From: Xanthomonas maliensis | Lineage (GTDB): Bacteria > Pseudomonadota > Gammaproteobacteria > Xanthomonadales > Xanthomonadaceae | Direction of reading: 5' to 3' | Assembly: GCF_009192945.1 (NCBI RefSeq) | Contig: NZ_NSET01000023.1 | Location: forward strand, 1-64,000 | Length of the DNA stretch: 64,000 nt | Shown here: in pieces, positions 37,751 through 46,630 of the stretch | How the letters are laid out: the number at the start of each line of letters is the position of its first letter | Numbering within the stretch: the first letter of the stretch is position 1 | The notes under the pieces: model-generated | Told to the model about the DNA's origin: nothing | Databases searched by the model: none | The model's input: only the letters and a program-made list of their open reading frames with translations | Position numbers and translations under genes: made by a program

Positions 37751-38353
37751 GTGATTCGATTAGTGCTGGCCGAAGATCAGGCGATGGTGCGTGGTGCCCT
37801 GGGTGCGCTGCTGGGACTGGAGGCCGACCTCACCGTGGTCGCCAGCGCCGCCGACGGCGAGTCCGCCTGGCGCGCGCTGCAGACGCATCAACCGGATGTG
37901 TTGGTCACCGACATCGAAATGCCCGGGCTGACCGGGCTGGAGTTGGCGCAGCGCGTGCAGCGCCAGCAGTTGCCGATCCGCATCGTCATCGTCACCACCT
38001 TCGCTCGGCCCGGCTTCCTGCGCCGCGCGCTGGATGCCGGCGTCGGTGGCTACCTGCTGAAGGACGCACCACCCGAACGTCTGGTCGATGCGATCCGTCA
38101 GGTGCACCGGGGTGGTCGCGCGATCGATCCGGAACTGGCGTTGGAAGCCTGGTCCGAAGCCGATCCGCTCAACGACCGCGAGCGCACGGTGTTGCGCCTG
38201 GCCGGCGAAGGCCGCTCTGCCAGCGAAATCGCCACCCAGCTGCAGCTCTCGCATGGCACTGTGCGCAACTATCTGTCCGAGTGCATCGGCAAGCTGGGGG
38301 TGGGCAATCGCATCGAAGCGTATCGGTTGGCGCGGCAAAAGGGCTGGTTGTAG
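37751..38353 (+). CDS. Response regulator, LuxR/NarL family (DesR-like)
   Basis: The product has 200 residues from GTG 37751. The receiver has acidic residues 8-9, phospho-acceptor Asp54 in VTDIEMPGLTG, and KDAPPERL. A LuxR helix-turn-helix follows (LNDRERTVLRLAGEGRSASE, then LSHGTVRNYLSE). It closely matches the DesR layout. It probably regulates the ABC transporter genes of its own operon. Confidence 0.93.
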   Translation: MIRLVLAEDQAMVRGALGALLGLEADLTVVASAADGESAWRALQTHQPDVLVTDIEMPGLTGLELAQRVQRQQLPIRIVIVTTFARPGFLRRALDAGVGGYLLKDAPPERLVDAIRQVHRGGRAIDPELALEAWSEADPLNDRERTVLRLAGEGRSASEIATQLQLSHGTVRNYLSECIGKLGVGNRIEAYRLARQKGWL

Positions 38354-38654
38354 CGCCTCTCAGTCGCGTGATTGCCTGCGCGCGTCGCAGGCACGTTTCG
38401 GCCTTGGAGTGGCTAACAAAACGTAGCGAGCAGCCGTCAGGTGGGCGTGGACGGCGCACAGGAACCGCAGTGTACGCGTGGTACATGAGGATTCCGAGCA
38501 CCGGCCGCGCCCGCCTGGCGGCTGCGCAGTCGTTTTGTTAGCTGCTCTTAATCGCGCCAGGCCGGCGATCCACAACGATTCCAACGACGTGCGAAAGCAT
38601 GCCGCATGCGTGCGCGTACACTGCTGGGCGATCGAAACCAGGGCGAGCAACCGC
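38354..38654. other. Intergenic region with long palindromic element
   Basis: No gene lies in these 301 bp between the response regulator and the ThuA gene. Almost half is the palindromic element at 38412-38542. The remaining 110 bp before the ThuA start should contain its promoter; no clear boxes were identified. Confidence 0.6.
38412..38542. repeat. 131-bp palindromic intergenic element
   Basis: The ends are the exact inverted repeat GCTAACAAAACG ... CGTTTTGTTAGC. The inner arms continue to pair imperfectly over about 55 nt each, and the centre is TGTAC-GCGTG-GTACA. The whole element can fold into one long hairpin. I recall similar GCTAACAAAACG-ended palindromes dispersed between genes in Xanthomonas; a non-autonomous mobile (MITE-like) or REP-like origin is likely. 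Confidence 0.7.
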
Positions 38655-39434
38655 ATGAAATCCGTATGGCTGTCGAGCCTGCTGTTGGTCTGCGCATTCA
38701 ACGCATCTGCCGAGCAATTCAAGATCCTGGTGGCGGCCATCCCCAACCAGTACCACCACGACTATATCCCCATCGCCAAACCGCAGTTCGAAGCGATGGC
38801 GCGCAAGCATGATGTCGAGATGGTGTGGGCGTGGAATGCCAAGGCCTTCGATGCAGAGCTCTCGCAATACGCCGCCATCGTGCTGCTCAATACACCGGCT
38901 ACCGACCTGGATCCGGCGCAACGCGCCAACTTTCAAAAATACGTGCGCAACGGCGGTGGCGTGGTCGCCGTGCACAAGGCGTTCGCGATCAAGCGCGGCG
39001 AGTGGGAATGGTACGACCACTTGATTGGCCGCTCGTTCCGCACCCACCCCTATATCCAGACGGCCATGGTCGATGTGGTCGATGCCGATTTTCCGGCCAC
39101 CGCCGGCCTGCCGCGGCGGTGGGTGTGGACCGACGAATGGTACGAATACGATCCGCCTGATCGCGACGACCTGGTGACGCTGATGACGGTGGACGAAACC
39201 AGCTACGACCCCACACGGATCTGGCCGGGCCAGGTTGCCAAGGGCATGGGCAAGCCGCATCCAGTGGCGTGGTACCACTCTTTCGAAGGCGGCCGGGTGT
39301 TCGCCACCGCGCTCGGCCATCTGGCCGAGGCCTACAACGACCCGCGCTATCTGGAGCATCTGTACGGCGGTATCTATTGGGCGGCGACGGGCAAGGGAAT
39401 TACGGTGCCCGCCAGCGCAGCGCTCGCCCCTTGA
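38655..39434 (+). CDS. ThuA domain exported protein
   Basis: The product has 259 residues from ATG 38655. The signal peptide is MKSVWLSSLLLVCAFNASA. The ThuA fold follows (FKILVAAIPNQYHHDYIP, FQKYVRNGGGVVAVHKAF, PVAWYHSFEGGRVFATALGH), related to the class I glutamine amidotransferase fold but without an obvious catalytic Cys. ThuA-like proteins are linked to sugar (trehalose-type) metabolism or act as periplasmic hydrolases; the exact role is unknown. Confidence 0.88.
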   Translation: MKSVWLSSLLLVCAFNASAEQFKILVAAIPNQYHHDYIPIAKPQFEAMARKHDVEMVWAWNAKAFDAELSQYAAIVLLNTPATDLDPAQRANFQKYVRNGGGVVAVHKAFAIKRGEWEWYDHLIGRSFRTHPYIQTAMVDVVDADFPATAGLPRRWVWTDEWYEYDPPDRDDLVTLMTVDETSYDPTRIWPGQVAKGMGKPHPVAWYHSFEGGRVFATALGHLAEAYNDPRYLEHLYGGIYWAATGKGITVPASAALAP

Positions 39435-39584
39435 GGTCGCCGTTCTTCGACGGCAGTGCGGATACGGCGAGGCGAGCGGTCCTCGCCGTACCGTCACTCA
39501 GCCGTTCTTGCGGCTCTCTTCCCGCAGCGTCATCAGCGCCGCGCGCATAGCCACCGGGCGCGAGCGTCGGATCTGCGAACGCCG

Positions 39585-40130
39585 TCACTGCGGCGTGCGC
39601 TCCCCGCCTCGCGCCATGCTGGAAAACACCCCGTCGCGGCGCACCCAGGCATGGAACAGCGCCGCGCTCAGATGTGCCAGCACGGTGGCAAACAGCAGAT
39701 AGGCGAGCCAGCCATGCGCGCTACGCAGCCAGGCATAGAGTGCAGGCGCGTGCGGCGCGATCGCCGGCAGCTCGGCCCCCGACCACAGCACGATCGGATA
39801 GCCGCCGGCCGAGAGCATCGCCCAACCGATCAGCGGCATTGCGAGCATCAAGGCATACAGCAGCCAGTGCGATGCGATCGCTGCAGCCTTCTGCCAGGCC
39901 GGCAGATCAGCCGGCAACGGCGGCGGACGATGACGCAGCCGGTTGATCAGGCGCAGCACCGCCAGCAGCAGGATCGCGATGCCCAACGGGCGATGCAGGT
40001 CGATCAGCCACGGGCGCTGGGTGACCGAGGCCACCATGCCGACGCCGACGAACAGCATGGTCAGGATCATCGCCGCCATCAGCCAATGCAGCACGCGGGC
40101 GGGCAGATTGAAATGCGTGGGCTGGTTCAT
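39585..40130 (-). CDS. Cytochrome b561-type membrane protein
   Basis: The product has 181 residues from ATG 40130. Four predicted helices contain the haem-ligand His residues: RVLHWLMAAMILTMLF, LHRPLGIAILL, ASHWLLYALML and SAHGWLAYLL. The N-terminus FNLPARVLHWLMA is typical of bacterial b561. The gene overlaps the end of the peroxidase gene (ATGA), so it probably delivers quinol electrons to that membrane-anchored peroxidase. Confidence 0.9.
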   Translation of the reverse strand: MNQPTHFNLPARVLHWLMAAMILTMLFVGVGMVASVTQRPWLIDLHRPLGIAILLLAVLRLINRLRHRPPPLPADLPAWQKAAAIASHWLLYALMLAMPLIGWAMLSAGGYPIVLWSGAELPAIAPHAPALYAWLRSAHGWLAYLLFATVLAHLSAALFHAWVRRDGVFSSMARGGERTPQ

Positions 40131-41218
40131 TGATGTGCTCCTTGGCCGGTGGCAGCACTGCCCTGGCCATTGGCGATCTCGCGTTCGCGACGGTTGAACG
40201 ATTGCGAATACACCGACGAGCGTGCGGCCAGGATCGGATCGTTCGAGCCGGCCAGGCCCTTGGGCAGGATCAGCGGATCGTAGTTCAGGTCGCGGCACGG
40301 GCCGGTGGCCTGCGGTTCGGCATGGTCCAGGGTCAAGGTCCCAGCGACGATCTGTTTGCGGCTGTCCGGCCAGGGCTGCGAGGGATCGTCCACCGGATCG
40401 CCCGGCTCGGCGATGGTCACCACCAAGTCCCAGCGCAAGGGTCCCTGCGCCAGACGTGCGCTCAGGTCGGTGGCGAGAAAATCATCGTCGGCCTGCCCAC
40501 GTTGCTCGGCGCTGAGCGCCTTGAACGGTGTGTGCGGGCGCATCGACCAGCGGATGTAGCGCTCGCGCCCATCGGCGGCAATGGCACGGAAGGCGTTGAC
40601 GCCGTTGTACTGGGTATTGGCCCAGCTATCGGACCACGGCGCGGTCTTGGCCCACTGCTGGAATTTTGCCGCTTCGGGATACTGCTTGCCGAAGGCCGCC
40701 AGCTTGGCCGGATCCGGCTTGCCGGTGGCCGGGTCCGGGTGCGAGGCGAGGGTGAGCGCCTGGAAGCCTGCCGGCGTCGCCACCACGAAGAACGGAAAGC
40801 TGTTCATCGCCGTGCGCCATTCCTGTCCATCGTCGCTGCGCAACAACAACGCCATGCTGCGCACGCGCGCCTGGCCATCGGCACCGTGCGGATCGCCACC
40901 GCCGATGGACATGCGCCCCAGCACCGGCGTATTGGGCTGGCTGAACACCCGCGCCGACGACAGCCAGCTGGCCTTGCCGTTGGCGGCGAACTGGCCGCTG
41001 ACACAGACGCCTTTGGAATGCGCGCGGCGGAAGCCCGGATGCGGCGGCCCGCTGGCCTCGATGGTGTCGGTCATGCGCGCGGCGGTCAGCCGGTCGGCGC
41101 CGATCCAACCGGCCGTCCAGGCGAATGCCAGCGCCACTCCGCCGACGATGGCGCCGATACCGAGCAAGGGGACCCACGGCACCTGGCCGCGCTGAGACGA
41201 AGGAGGTGGCAAGGGCAT
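40127..41218 (-). CDS. Catalase-family peroxidase, membrane-anchored
   Basis: A 363-residue protein with one N-terminal anchor (VPLLGIGAIVGGVALAFAW, residues 15-33) and a compact catalase domain. Family features: HPGFRRAHSKGVCVSGQF near residue 60 with the distal His, VRSMALLL, FPFFVVATPAGF, and a proximal region LNYDPLILPKGLAGSNDPIL with the haem-ligand Tyr. The length matches SrpA-like minicatalases, which act as peroxidases rather than catalases. Its operon partner is a b-type cytochrome, and the divergent genes are an ECF sigma/anti-sigma pair that may control it. Confidence 0.92.
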   Translation of the reverse strand: MPLPPPSSQRGQVPWVPLLGIGAIVGGVALAFAWTAGWIGADRLTAARMTDTIEASGPPHPGFRRAHSKGVCVSGQFAANGKASWLSSARVFSQPNTPVLGRMSIGGGDPHGADGQARVRSMALLLRSDDGQEWRTAMNSFPFFVVATPAGFQALTLASHPDPATGKPDPAKLAAFGKQYPEAAKFQQWAKTAPWSDSWANTQYNGVNAFRAIAADGRERYIRWSMRPHTPFKALSAEQRGQADDDFLATDLSARLAQGPLRWDLVVTIAEPGDPVDDPSQPWPDSRKQIVAGTLTLDHAEPQATGPCRDLNYDPLILPKGLAGSNDPILAARSSVYSQSFNRREREIANGQGSAATGQGAHQ

Positions 41219-41343
41219 GGCTGGCTCCGCAGTGGATGGATACAGTGGGACGCCGCACAGGCGGGTCTATTCCACGACCGCGCCGGGAAGGCCACGCCGT
41301 CGTCGCAGGCAGGGAATAATCCAGCGTCTGGCGCGTCCAACGC

Positions 41344-41901
41344 GTGATGCCACCACTGCCCCCTCCGCCCATGCACGAGCTCGATGACCACCAGCTGCAG
41401 GCCTTGCTGCCGCCGTTGCAGCGTTTCGCGCGCTCGCTCAGCGGCGATGCGGCCGCCGCCGACGATCTGGTCCAGGCCACGCTGGAACGCGCGCTGCGCC
41501 GCTGGAGCAGCCGGCACAGTGACGATGCGCTGCAGCCGTGGCTGTTCGCCATCCTGTATCGGCAGTTCTTGGATGCACAGCGGCGTGCTGCGCGCTGGCA
41601 GCGCGTACGTGGTCTGTTCGCGGCGCAGCAACCCAGCCAGTCGGCCTCTGCCGAGCGGGTGCACGCCGGCAGGACGCTGCTCGCCAGTCTCGCGCTGTTG
41701 CCTGCCGAGCAACGCGCGCTGCTGCTGCTGGTCAGTGTGGAAGGCTTCAGTTATCGCGAGGTGGCCGAGACCTTGGGCGTTCCGATCGGCACGGTGATGT
41801 CGCGTCTGTCGCGCGCCCGCGAGCGGCTGCGCGCGCTCAATGAAGGCACTACGGCATCGACCGCCGTCGTGCCGGAACCGGCGTTGAGGATCCTGAAATG
41901 A
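41344..41901 (+). CDS. ECF-type RNA polymerase sigma factor
   Basis: The sigma factor has 185 residues from GTG 41344; ATG 41347 or 41371 are alternatives. Region 2 is at about residues 20-85 (AADDLVQATLERALRRW, PWLFAILYRQFLDAQRR) and region 4 at about 115-165 (LPAEQRALLLLVSVEGFSYR, VPIGTVMSRLSRARERL). The anti-sigma gene overlaps its stop. The divergent catalase-like peroxidase suggests an oxidative-stress regulon. Confidence 0.93.
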   Translation: MMPPLPPPPMHELDDHQLQALLPPLQRFARSLSGDAAAADDLVQATLERALRRWSSRHSDDALQPWLFAILYRQFLDAQRRAARWQRVRGLFAAQQPSQSASAERVHAGRTLLASLALLPAEQRALLLLVSVEGFSYREVAETLGVPIGTVMSRLSRARERLRALNEGTTASTAVVPEPALRILK

Positions 41902-42653
41902 CCGCCCCTACGCCCGACGAACAGGATCTGCATGCCTATGTCGATGGTCGCCTGGATGCCGCGCAACGCGCCTGGGTGGCGGACTGGCTGCAGACGCGCC
42001 CAGACATGGCCGCCCGCATTGTCGGCTGGAAGCGCGATGCCGAGGCATTGCGTGCGGCCCATGCCGGCCAGCAACTGGCGACGCCGGTTCCCGCTCTCTC
42101 GCTGGCCACCGCCCGTCGCCGCCTGCAGCGCCGCCGCCGCGCGATGTTCGGTGCCGTGGCCAGCTGCGTGCTGGCGCTGGGCGTGGGCACCGGGTTGGGT
42201 TGGCAACTGCGAGAACGCCAACTGCTCGACCAGCGCGTGCCGATGGCCGATGCGGTGGCCGCCTATCGCCTGTTCGTCGATACCGGCGCAGACCGTCCGG
42301 TGGCCTGGGACGTGCGCCGGCCGGACGATCTGCAGCCGTGGCTACGCAGGCATTTCGGTGCTGCCGGCGTGCTGCCGGATCTGCGCACGCAAGGCTATGT
42401 ACTACAAGGTGGGCAATTGCTCTCCACCGCGGAAGGTGCCGCCGTCATGCTGGTCTACACCGGCACCGACGGCGCCCGCATCGGCTTGTATCTACGTCCG
42501 CGCAATGGCCCGATGCCGACCGGCGAGCGCCGCGATGGCGGCCTGCTGGCGCACTATTGGACCAAGGGCGACACCGCCTATGCGCTGGTCGGCCCGGCGA
42601 CACAGGCGCGGATGCGCAGCCTGGCGCCGTTGCTGTCGCGGGGCCAGGGCTAA
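41898..42653 (+). CDS. Transmembrane anti-sigma factor
   Basis: A 251-residue protein coupled to the sigma gene (ATGA). The cytoplasmic N-terminus (LHAYVDGRLDAAQRAWVADW) is the anti-sigma binding region. One membrane helix lies at about residues 85-105 (AMFGAVASCVLALGVGTGLG), followed by a periplasmic domain of about 145 residues. There is no HxxxCxxC zinc motif, so a redox switch of that kind is unlikely; control by the periplasmic domain is more probable. Confidence 0.88.
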   Translation: MTAPTPDEQDLHAYVDGRLDAAQRAWVADWLQTRPDMAARIVGWKRDAEALRAAHAGQQLATPVPALSLATARRRLQRRRRAMFGAVASCVLALGVGTGLGWQLRERQLLDQRVPMADAVAAYRLFVDTGADRPVAWDVRRPDDLQPWLRRHFGAAGVLPDLRTQGYVLQGGQLLSTAEGAAVMLVYTGTDGARIGLYLRPRNGPMPTGERRDGGLLAHYWTKGDTAYALVGPATQARMRSLAPLLSRGQG

Positions 42654-42709
42654 CGGCTGCCGCCGCTGCGGGCAAGGGCATCGATGCTCGGGCGGTGGCA
42701 ATGTCTCGC

Positions 42710-44080
42710 TCAACCGCCGTAGCGCTGCACCAGCATCGCGTACGCCGAGCGCAGCGCCAATGCCTCGCCGCCGGCCGGACGTCCGGGGCGGTCGCTGTCG
42801 TTCCAGGCGTAGACATCCAGGTGCGCCCAGCGCAAGCCCGGCGCCACGAAGCGCTCCAGGTACAGCGCGGCGGTCACCGCGCCCGCCATGCGCGAGCCGG
42901 CGTTGGCGAGGTCGGCCACATGGCTGTTGAGATAGCGCAGGTAGGGACGCCACAGCGGCATCCGCCACACCGGATCGCGGCTGCGCTCGCCGGCGTCCAG
43001 CCACGCCTGCGCCAGCGCATCGTCGTTGGCGAACAAGGCCGGCAGGTCCGGTCCCAGCGCGATGCGGGCGGCGCCGGTGAGGGTGGCGAAATCCAGGATC
43101 AGGTCAGGCCGTTGTTCGCTGGCGTAGCTGAGCGCATCGCACAGGATCAAACGTCCTTCGGCATCGGTGTTGTCGATCTCCACGCTGACGCCGGCACGGG
43201 TGGTGATCACTTCGCCGGGGCGGAAGGCATCCGGCCCGACCGCGTTTTCCACTGCCGGGATCAGCAAGGTCAGGCGCACCGGCAACTGCCGGGCCATCAG
43301 CAGCCCGGCCAGCGCCAGCGCATGCGCGGCGCCCCCCATGTCCTTCTTCATGTTGCGCATGCCGTCGGCGGGCTTGAGGTCCAGCCCGCCGGTATCGAAG
43401 CACACGCCCTTGCCGACCAGCACCAGGTGCGGATGGTCGGCCTGGCCCCAGCGCAGCGCGATCAAGCGCGGCGGCCGATGCGAGGCGCGGCCGACCGCAT
43501 GGATGGTGGGAAAGTTCTGCGCCAGCAGGTCGGCCCCGACGATGCTCTCCAGCTGCGCGCCATGCTGCTGTGCGAGCGCGCGTGCGGCGTCTTCCAGCTG
43601 CTGCGGCCCCATGTCCTCGGTCGGCGTGTTGACCCAGTCGCGCACCTGCAGGCAGGCGGTGATCAGCGCCTGGGTCTCGGCCGACGGGCTGGCGGCCAGT
43701 TCGGCCGGCGCGCGCGGAATCTTGCGGTAGCGCGCGAAACGATACGCGCCCAGTGCCCAGCCCAGATGCAGCAGGTCCTGCTCGGGCGCGGCGAGCGCCG
43801 TGGCCAGCTGCCAGCGACTGGCGGCCGGCAGCGCCATCGGCGCGTGCGCATAGGCATAGGCGTCGGCGCGATCGCCTATGCCCAGCACGGCCCCGGCCAG
43901 ACCGTCGTTGCCGGGCAGCAGCAACACGCTGCCGGGCGCGGCGTCGAAACGTTGCGCCTGTGCCCAGGCCGCCAGCTGTGCCGGTTGCTCGCCGCACCAG
44001 CGCGCGAAGCCTTCGCGGTCGAGGACATGCAGCGGCAGCGCCGCGGCGTTGGGATCGGTGAAGCCGGCGATTGGGGACAT
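42710..44080 (-). CDS. Leucyl aminopeptidase family protein (M17)
   Basis: The product has 456 residues from ATG 44080. The metal-binding centre is complete: VGKGVCFDTGGLDLKPADGM, MKKDMGG and the signature NTDAEGRLILCDALSYA. It is shorter at the N-terminus and divergent from PepA, resembling the second M17 enzyme of many proteobacteria. It degrades N-terminal residues of peptides in the cytoplasm with two metal ions. The HAD gene upstream is 46 bp away on the same strand. Confidence 0.94.
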   Translation of the reverse strand: MSPIAGFTDPNAAALPLHVLDREGFARWCGEQPAQLAAWAQAQRFDAAPGSVLLLPGNDGLAGAVLGIGDRADAYAYAHAPMALPAASRWQLATALAAPEQDLLHLGWALGAYRFARYRKIPRAPAELAASPSAETQALITACLQVRDWVNTPTEDMGPQQLEDAARALAQQHGAQLESIVGADLLAQNFPTIHAVGRASHRPPRLIALRWGQADHPHLVLVGKGVCFDTGGLDLKPADGMRNMKKDMGGAAHALALAGLLMARQLPVRLTLLIPAVENAVGPDAFRPGEVITTRAGVSVEIDNTDAEGRLILCDALSYASEQRPDLILDFATLTGAARIALGPDLPALFANDDALAQAWLDAGERSRDPVWRMPLWRPYLRYLNSHVADLANAGSRMAGAVTAALYLERFVAPGLRWAHLDVYAWNDSDRPGRPAGGEALALRSAYAMLVQRYGG

Positions 44081-44126
44081 GGATTCCTCGGTTGCGGCGC
44101 GCAACGCCGCGAAAAGATGACAGCGC

Positions 44127-44864
44127 TCAGTGCGGGACGCAGACGCCCTCGCGCGCGGAGCGTTGCGGCGGCTGCTGGGCATCCAGCCAGTCGGCCAGCC
44201 CGGTCAGGCTGTCGAATTGCAGGTCCGGTTGCTGGGTCGGATGCGTCCAATCGGCACCGTCGCGGTTGATCCAGCAGGCGCGCAGGCCGGCATCCAAGGC
44301 GCCGAGCACGTCCATGCGGATGTGGTCGCCCACGTGCAGCACCTCGTCCGGCGGCACCTGCAGCCGCTCGCAGGCGGCCAGGAAGATGCTGGGATCGGGC
44401 TTGGCGCTGCCGTGCTCGCGCGAGCCCAGCTGAAAGACGAAGTGATGCATCAGGCCGATCCGCTGCAGATCGGCGTTGCCGTTGCTGAGTGCGGCCACCG
44501 GCACATGGGCGGCGATACGTGCCAGCGCGTCCAGCGCGTCCGGATAGCACTCGACCTGGTTGCGCGCGGCGTAGAACACCTCATAGGCCGGCTCCACAAG
44601 CGCCAGATCGCCGCCGCTCTCGCGCAGTGCCATCTCCAGCGTCAACCGGCGCAGTGCGCTCAGATCGTGATGCAGATGCGGGTTGTCGGCAAAGCTGCGC
44701 TCGCGTAGCTCGCGCATCGCCTCCAGCGGAAATCGCTGCGCGGTGACCGGGCTATGGACACACATCCAGTCGTATAGCACCTGGTCGATGCGTGCGCCGA
44801 TCGGCGCAAACGGCCACAGCGTGTCGTCGAGGTCCAGGGTGATGGCGCGGACAAGAAAGCTCAT
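44127..44864 (-). CDS. HAD superfamily hydrolase (YjjG/phosphatase-like)
   Basis: A 245-residue phosphatase. Motif I is LDLDDTLWPF (nucleophile Asp11, acid/base Asp13). Motif II is ALSNGNADL, motif III the Lys in GSAKPDPSIF, and motif IV HVGDHIRMDVLGALDAG. A helical cap sits between motifs I and II (subclass I). Substrates may be small phosphate monoesters such as nucleotides. Likely in one unit with the aminopeptidase gene. Confidence 0.92.
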   Translation of the reverse strand: MSFLVRAITLDLDDTLWPFAPIGARIDQVLYDWMCVHSPVTAQRFPLEAMRELRERSFADNPHLHHDLSALRRLTLEMALRESGGDLALVEPAYEVFYAARNQVECYPDALDALARIAAHVPVAALSNGNADLQRIGLMHHFVFQLGSREHGSAKPDPSIFLAACERLQVPPDEVLHVGDHIRMDVLGALDAGLRACWINRDGADWTHPTQQPDLQFDSLTGLADWLDAQQPPQRSAREGVCVPH

Positions 44865-44989
44865 CGCCGGAGTTTACGGCGGTTGGCTCGAAAAGGGGAT
44901 TGGGCAGCAGGCGTGGAGGACGCAACTCGTCGGCAGCGCGGCCCGGCGTGGCCCACGCAGCGGCGATCGCGCACCGTGCCCGCTGCCAA

Positions 44990-46093
44990 CTACTCGAGCA
45001 GGCGTGCCCAGCGTTGCATGCCGTCCACACGGCTCAACACCATCTTGATGCACACCAGCAACGGCACGGCCAACAGCAGCCCGACGATACCCCACAACCA
45101 GCCGAACAACATCAGCGCCAGGATCAGCATCAACGGCGAGATCGCCATGCGCCGGCCAAGCACGATCGGCGTGACCACCTGGCCTTCGAGGGTATGCAGC
45201 GCCAGGTACAGGATCGCCGGCAACAGCGCGGAAAGCGGGGTGTGGAATTCCACAAGACCCATCAGCAGCATCAGCATGACGCCGATCAGCGGCCCCACGT
45301 ACGGGGCGAAGTTCAGCAGCGCGACTACCGTACCCCATAGCAGCGCTTCCGGCAGCGGGATCTTCAGCACATACAGGATGCCGGCAAACACCAGGCCGAC
45401 CAGGGTGTTGATCACGCTGATGGTCAACACGTATCGCGACACCTCGCGTTCGATGTCGCGCATGATCTCGGTGGTGAAGCGTTGTTGCTGGCGATTGGGC
45501 AGCAGCGCGATCGCATGCCGCTGCAGGCTCTCGCCATACACCATGAAGAAGAAGGTCAGCAGCACCACCGCCAGCACCGATGCGGCCAGTTTGGGTGTGC
45601 GTGTGATCGCCTTGTACGGGTCGTCCAGCTGCGTGCGCACGATCTGGACGCCGCGTGCGCCCTCGCCACCGGCTGCGCGCGCGAAGTTTTCGGCGGCCTG
45701 GTTGGCCTGTTGTACAGGCTTGGTGAAGTCGTGCACCTGGCGTGCGATCTGGCGCATCTGCCGTGGCGCCTGCTGTACCCATTCGCTGGCCGGTCCCGCC
45801 AACTGCATTGCCAGCGCCACCGTGCTGGCCATGCCCAGCGACAGCACCAGTACCGCGCCGATGAAACGTGGCACGTAGAGCCGCTGCAGGCCGCGCAGGA
45901 TGGGGTTGCCGATCAGGGCGAAAAACGCTGCCAACAGGATCGGCAGCAAAATCGTCTGGGCGGCCCACAAGGTGTAGCCGACCGCGAGCGTGGCGAGCAC
46001 CACCAGCGACACCGGGCCCCGCGGGCGCGGCGCAGGCGGCGGTGGCAACTCGGACGCGTCGACAGACTCCAGGGTATCGGCGGATAGGCTCAT
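44990..46093 (-). CDS. AI-2E family transporter
   Basis: A 367-residue membrane protein with about eight helices, a central soluble/amphipathic segment (about residues 100-180) and family hallmarks (VINTLVGLVFAGILYVL, LLNFAPYVGPLIGVML, LILALMLFGWLWGIVGLLLA). The family includes the AI-2 exporter TqsA and Na+/H+ antiporters, so the substrate is open. Confidence 0.92.
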   Translation of the reverse strand: MSLSADTLESVDASELPPPPAPRPRGPVSLVVLATLAVGYTLWAAQTILLPILLAAFFALIGNPILRGLQRLYVPRFIGAVLVLSLGMASTVALAMQLAGPASEWVQQAPRQMRQIARQVHDFTKPVQQANQAAENFARAAGGEGARGVQIVRTQLDDPYKAITRTPKLAASVLAVVLLTFFFMVYGESLQRHAIALLPNRQQQRFTTEIMRDIEREVSRYVLTISVINTLVGLVFAGILYVLKIPLPEALLWGTVVALLNFAPYVGPLIGVMLMLLMGLVEFHTPLSALLPAILYLALHTLEGQVVTPIVLGRRMAISPLMLILALMLFGWLWGIVGLLLAVPLLVCIKMVLSRVDGMQRWARLLE

Positions 46094-46180
46094 GTGTGCT
46101 CTAACGACACCCGGCCGGCGGCGGGCAGTGCGCCATTATCCGTGGAAGACGTCACAGGCGTGTGCGCCGCCCGCACGTCA

Positions 46181-46630
46181 TCAATGTTCCGACAGTTCGG
46201 TGGCGGCCTCAGCCGCTCGCGGTGTCATGCGTTCCTCGGCGGCTGTGCGCGGGGCGGCTCGCACTGCCGCGGCGACAGGTGCAGCGGTCTGATCCGCGGC
46301 GATGTCCTCGGCATTGTCGGCCGCACGTTCGGCTTGCTCGGACGCTTCCTGCGCACGGTGCGCAGTGAACAGCGCCGAGAGCGTACTGACCATCTGCAAC
46401 ATCTTGGGCAGCCCACCGAGCTTGGTGGCGATGCTACCCAGCGCGGCCTGCGGTTCGTTGCGGCCGGTCATGAATCCCAAGCCCAGCCCAACGACCACGA
46501 TGCGCAGCGGAGACCAGCCAAGACGCCAAGCGGTACGGGTCTGCGCCCAATGCAGGCGGGTTTCCTCCGCGCGCCCCTGGACGAGGAACTCGGCTCGCTC
46601 CACGCGCTGCCGCAATGCCCCAAAGCTCAT
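46181..46630 (-). CDS. YqjK-like membrane-associated hypothetical protein
   Basis: A 149-residue protein with a charged N-terminus (RQRVERAEFLVQGRAEETRL), a short hydrophobic segment (LRIVVVGLGLGFMTG) and an Ala/Glu-rich tail. It overlaps the preceding gene by 4 bp (ATGA) and is third in a set whose first two members resemble E. coli YqjD and YqjE, so it occupies the YqjK position. Function unknown. Confidence 0.65.
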   Translation of the reverse strand: MSFGALRQRVERAEFLVQGRAEETRLHWAQTRTAWRLGWSPLRIVVVGLGLGFMTGRNEPQAALGSIATKLGGLPKMLQMVSTLSALFTAHRAQEASEQAERAADNAEDIAADQTAAPVAAAVRAAPRTAAEERMTPRAAEAATELSEH

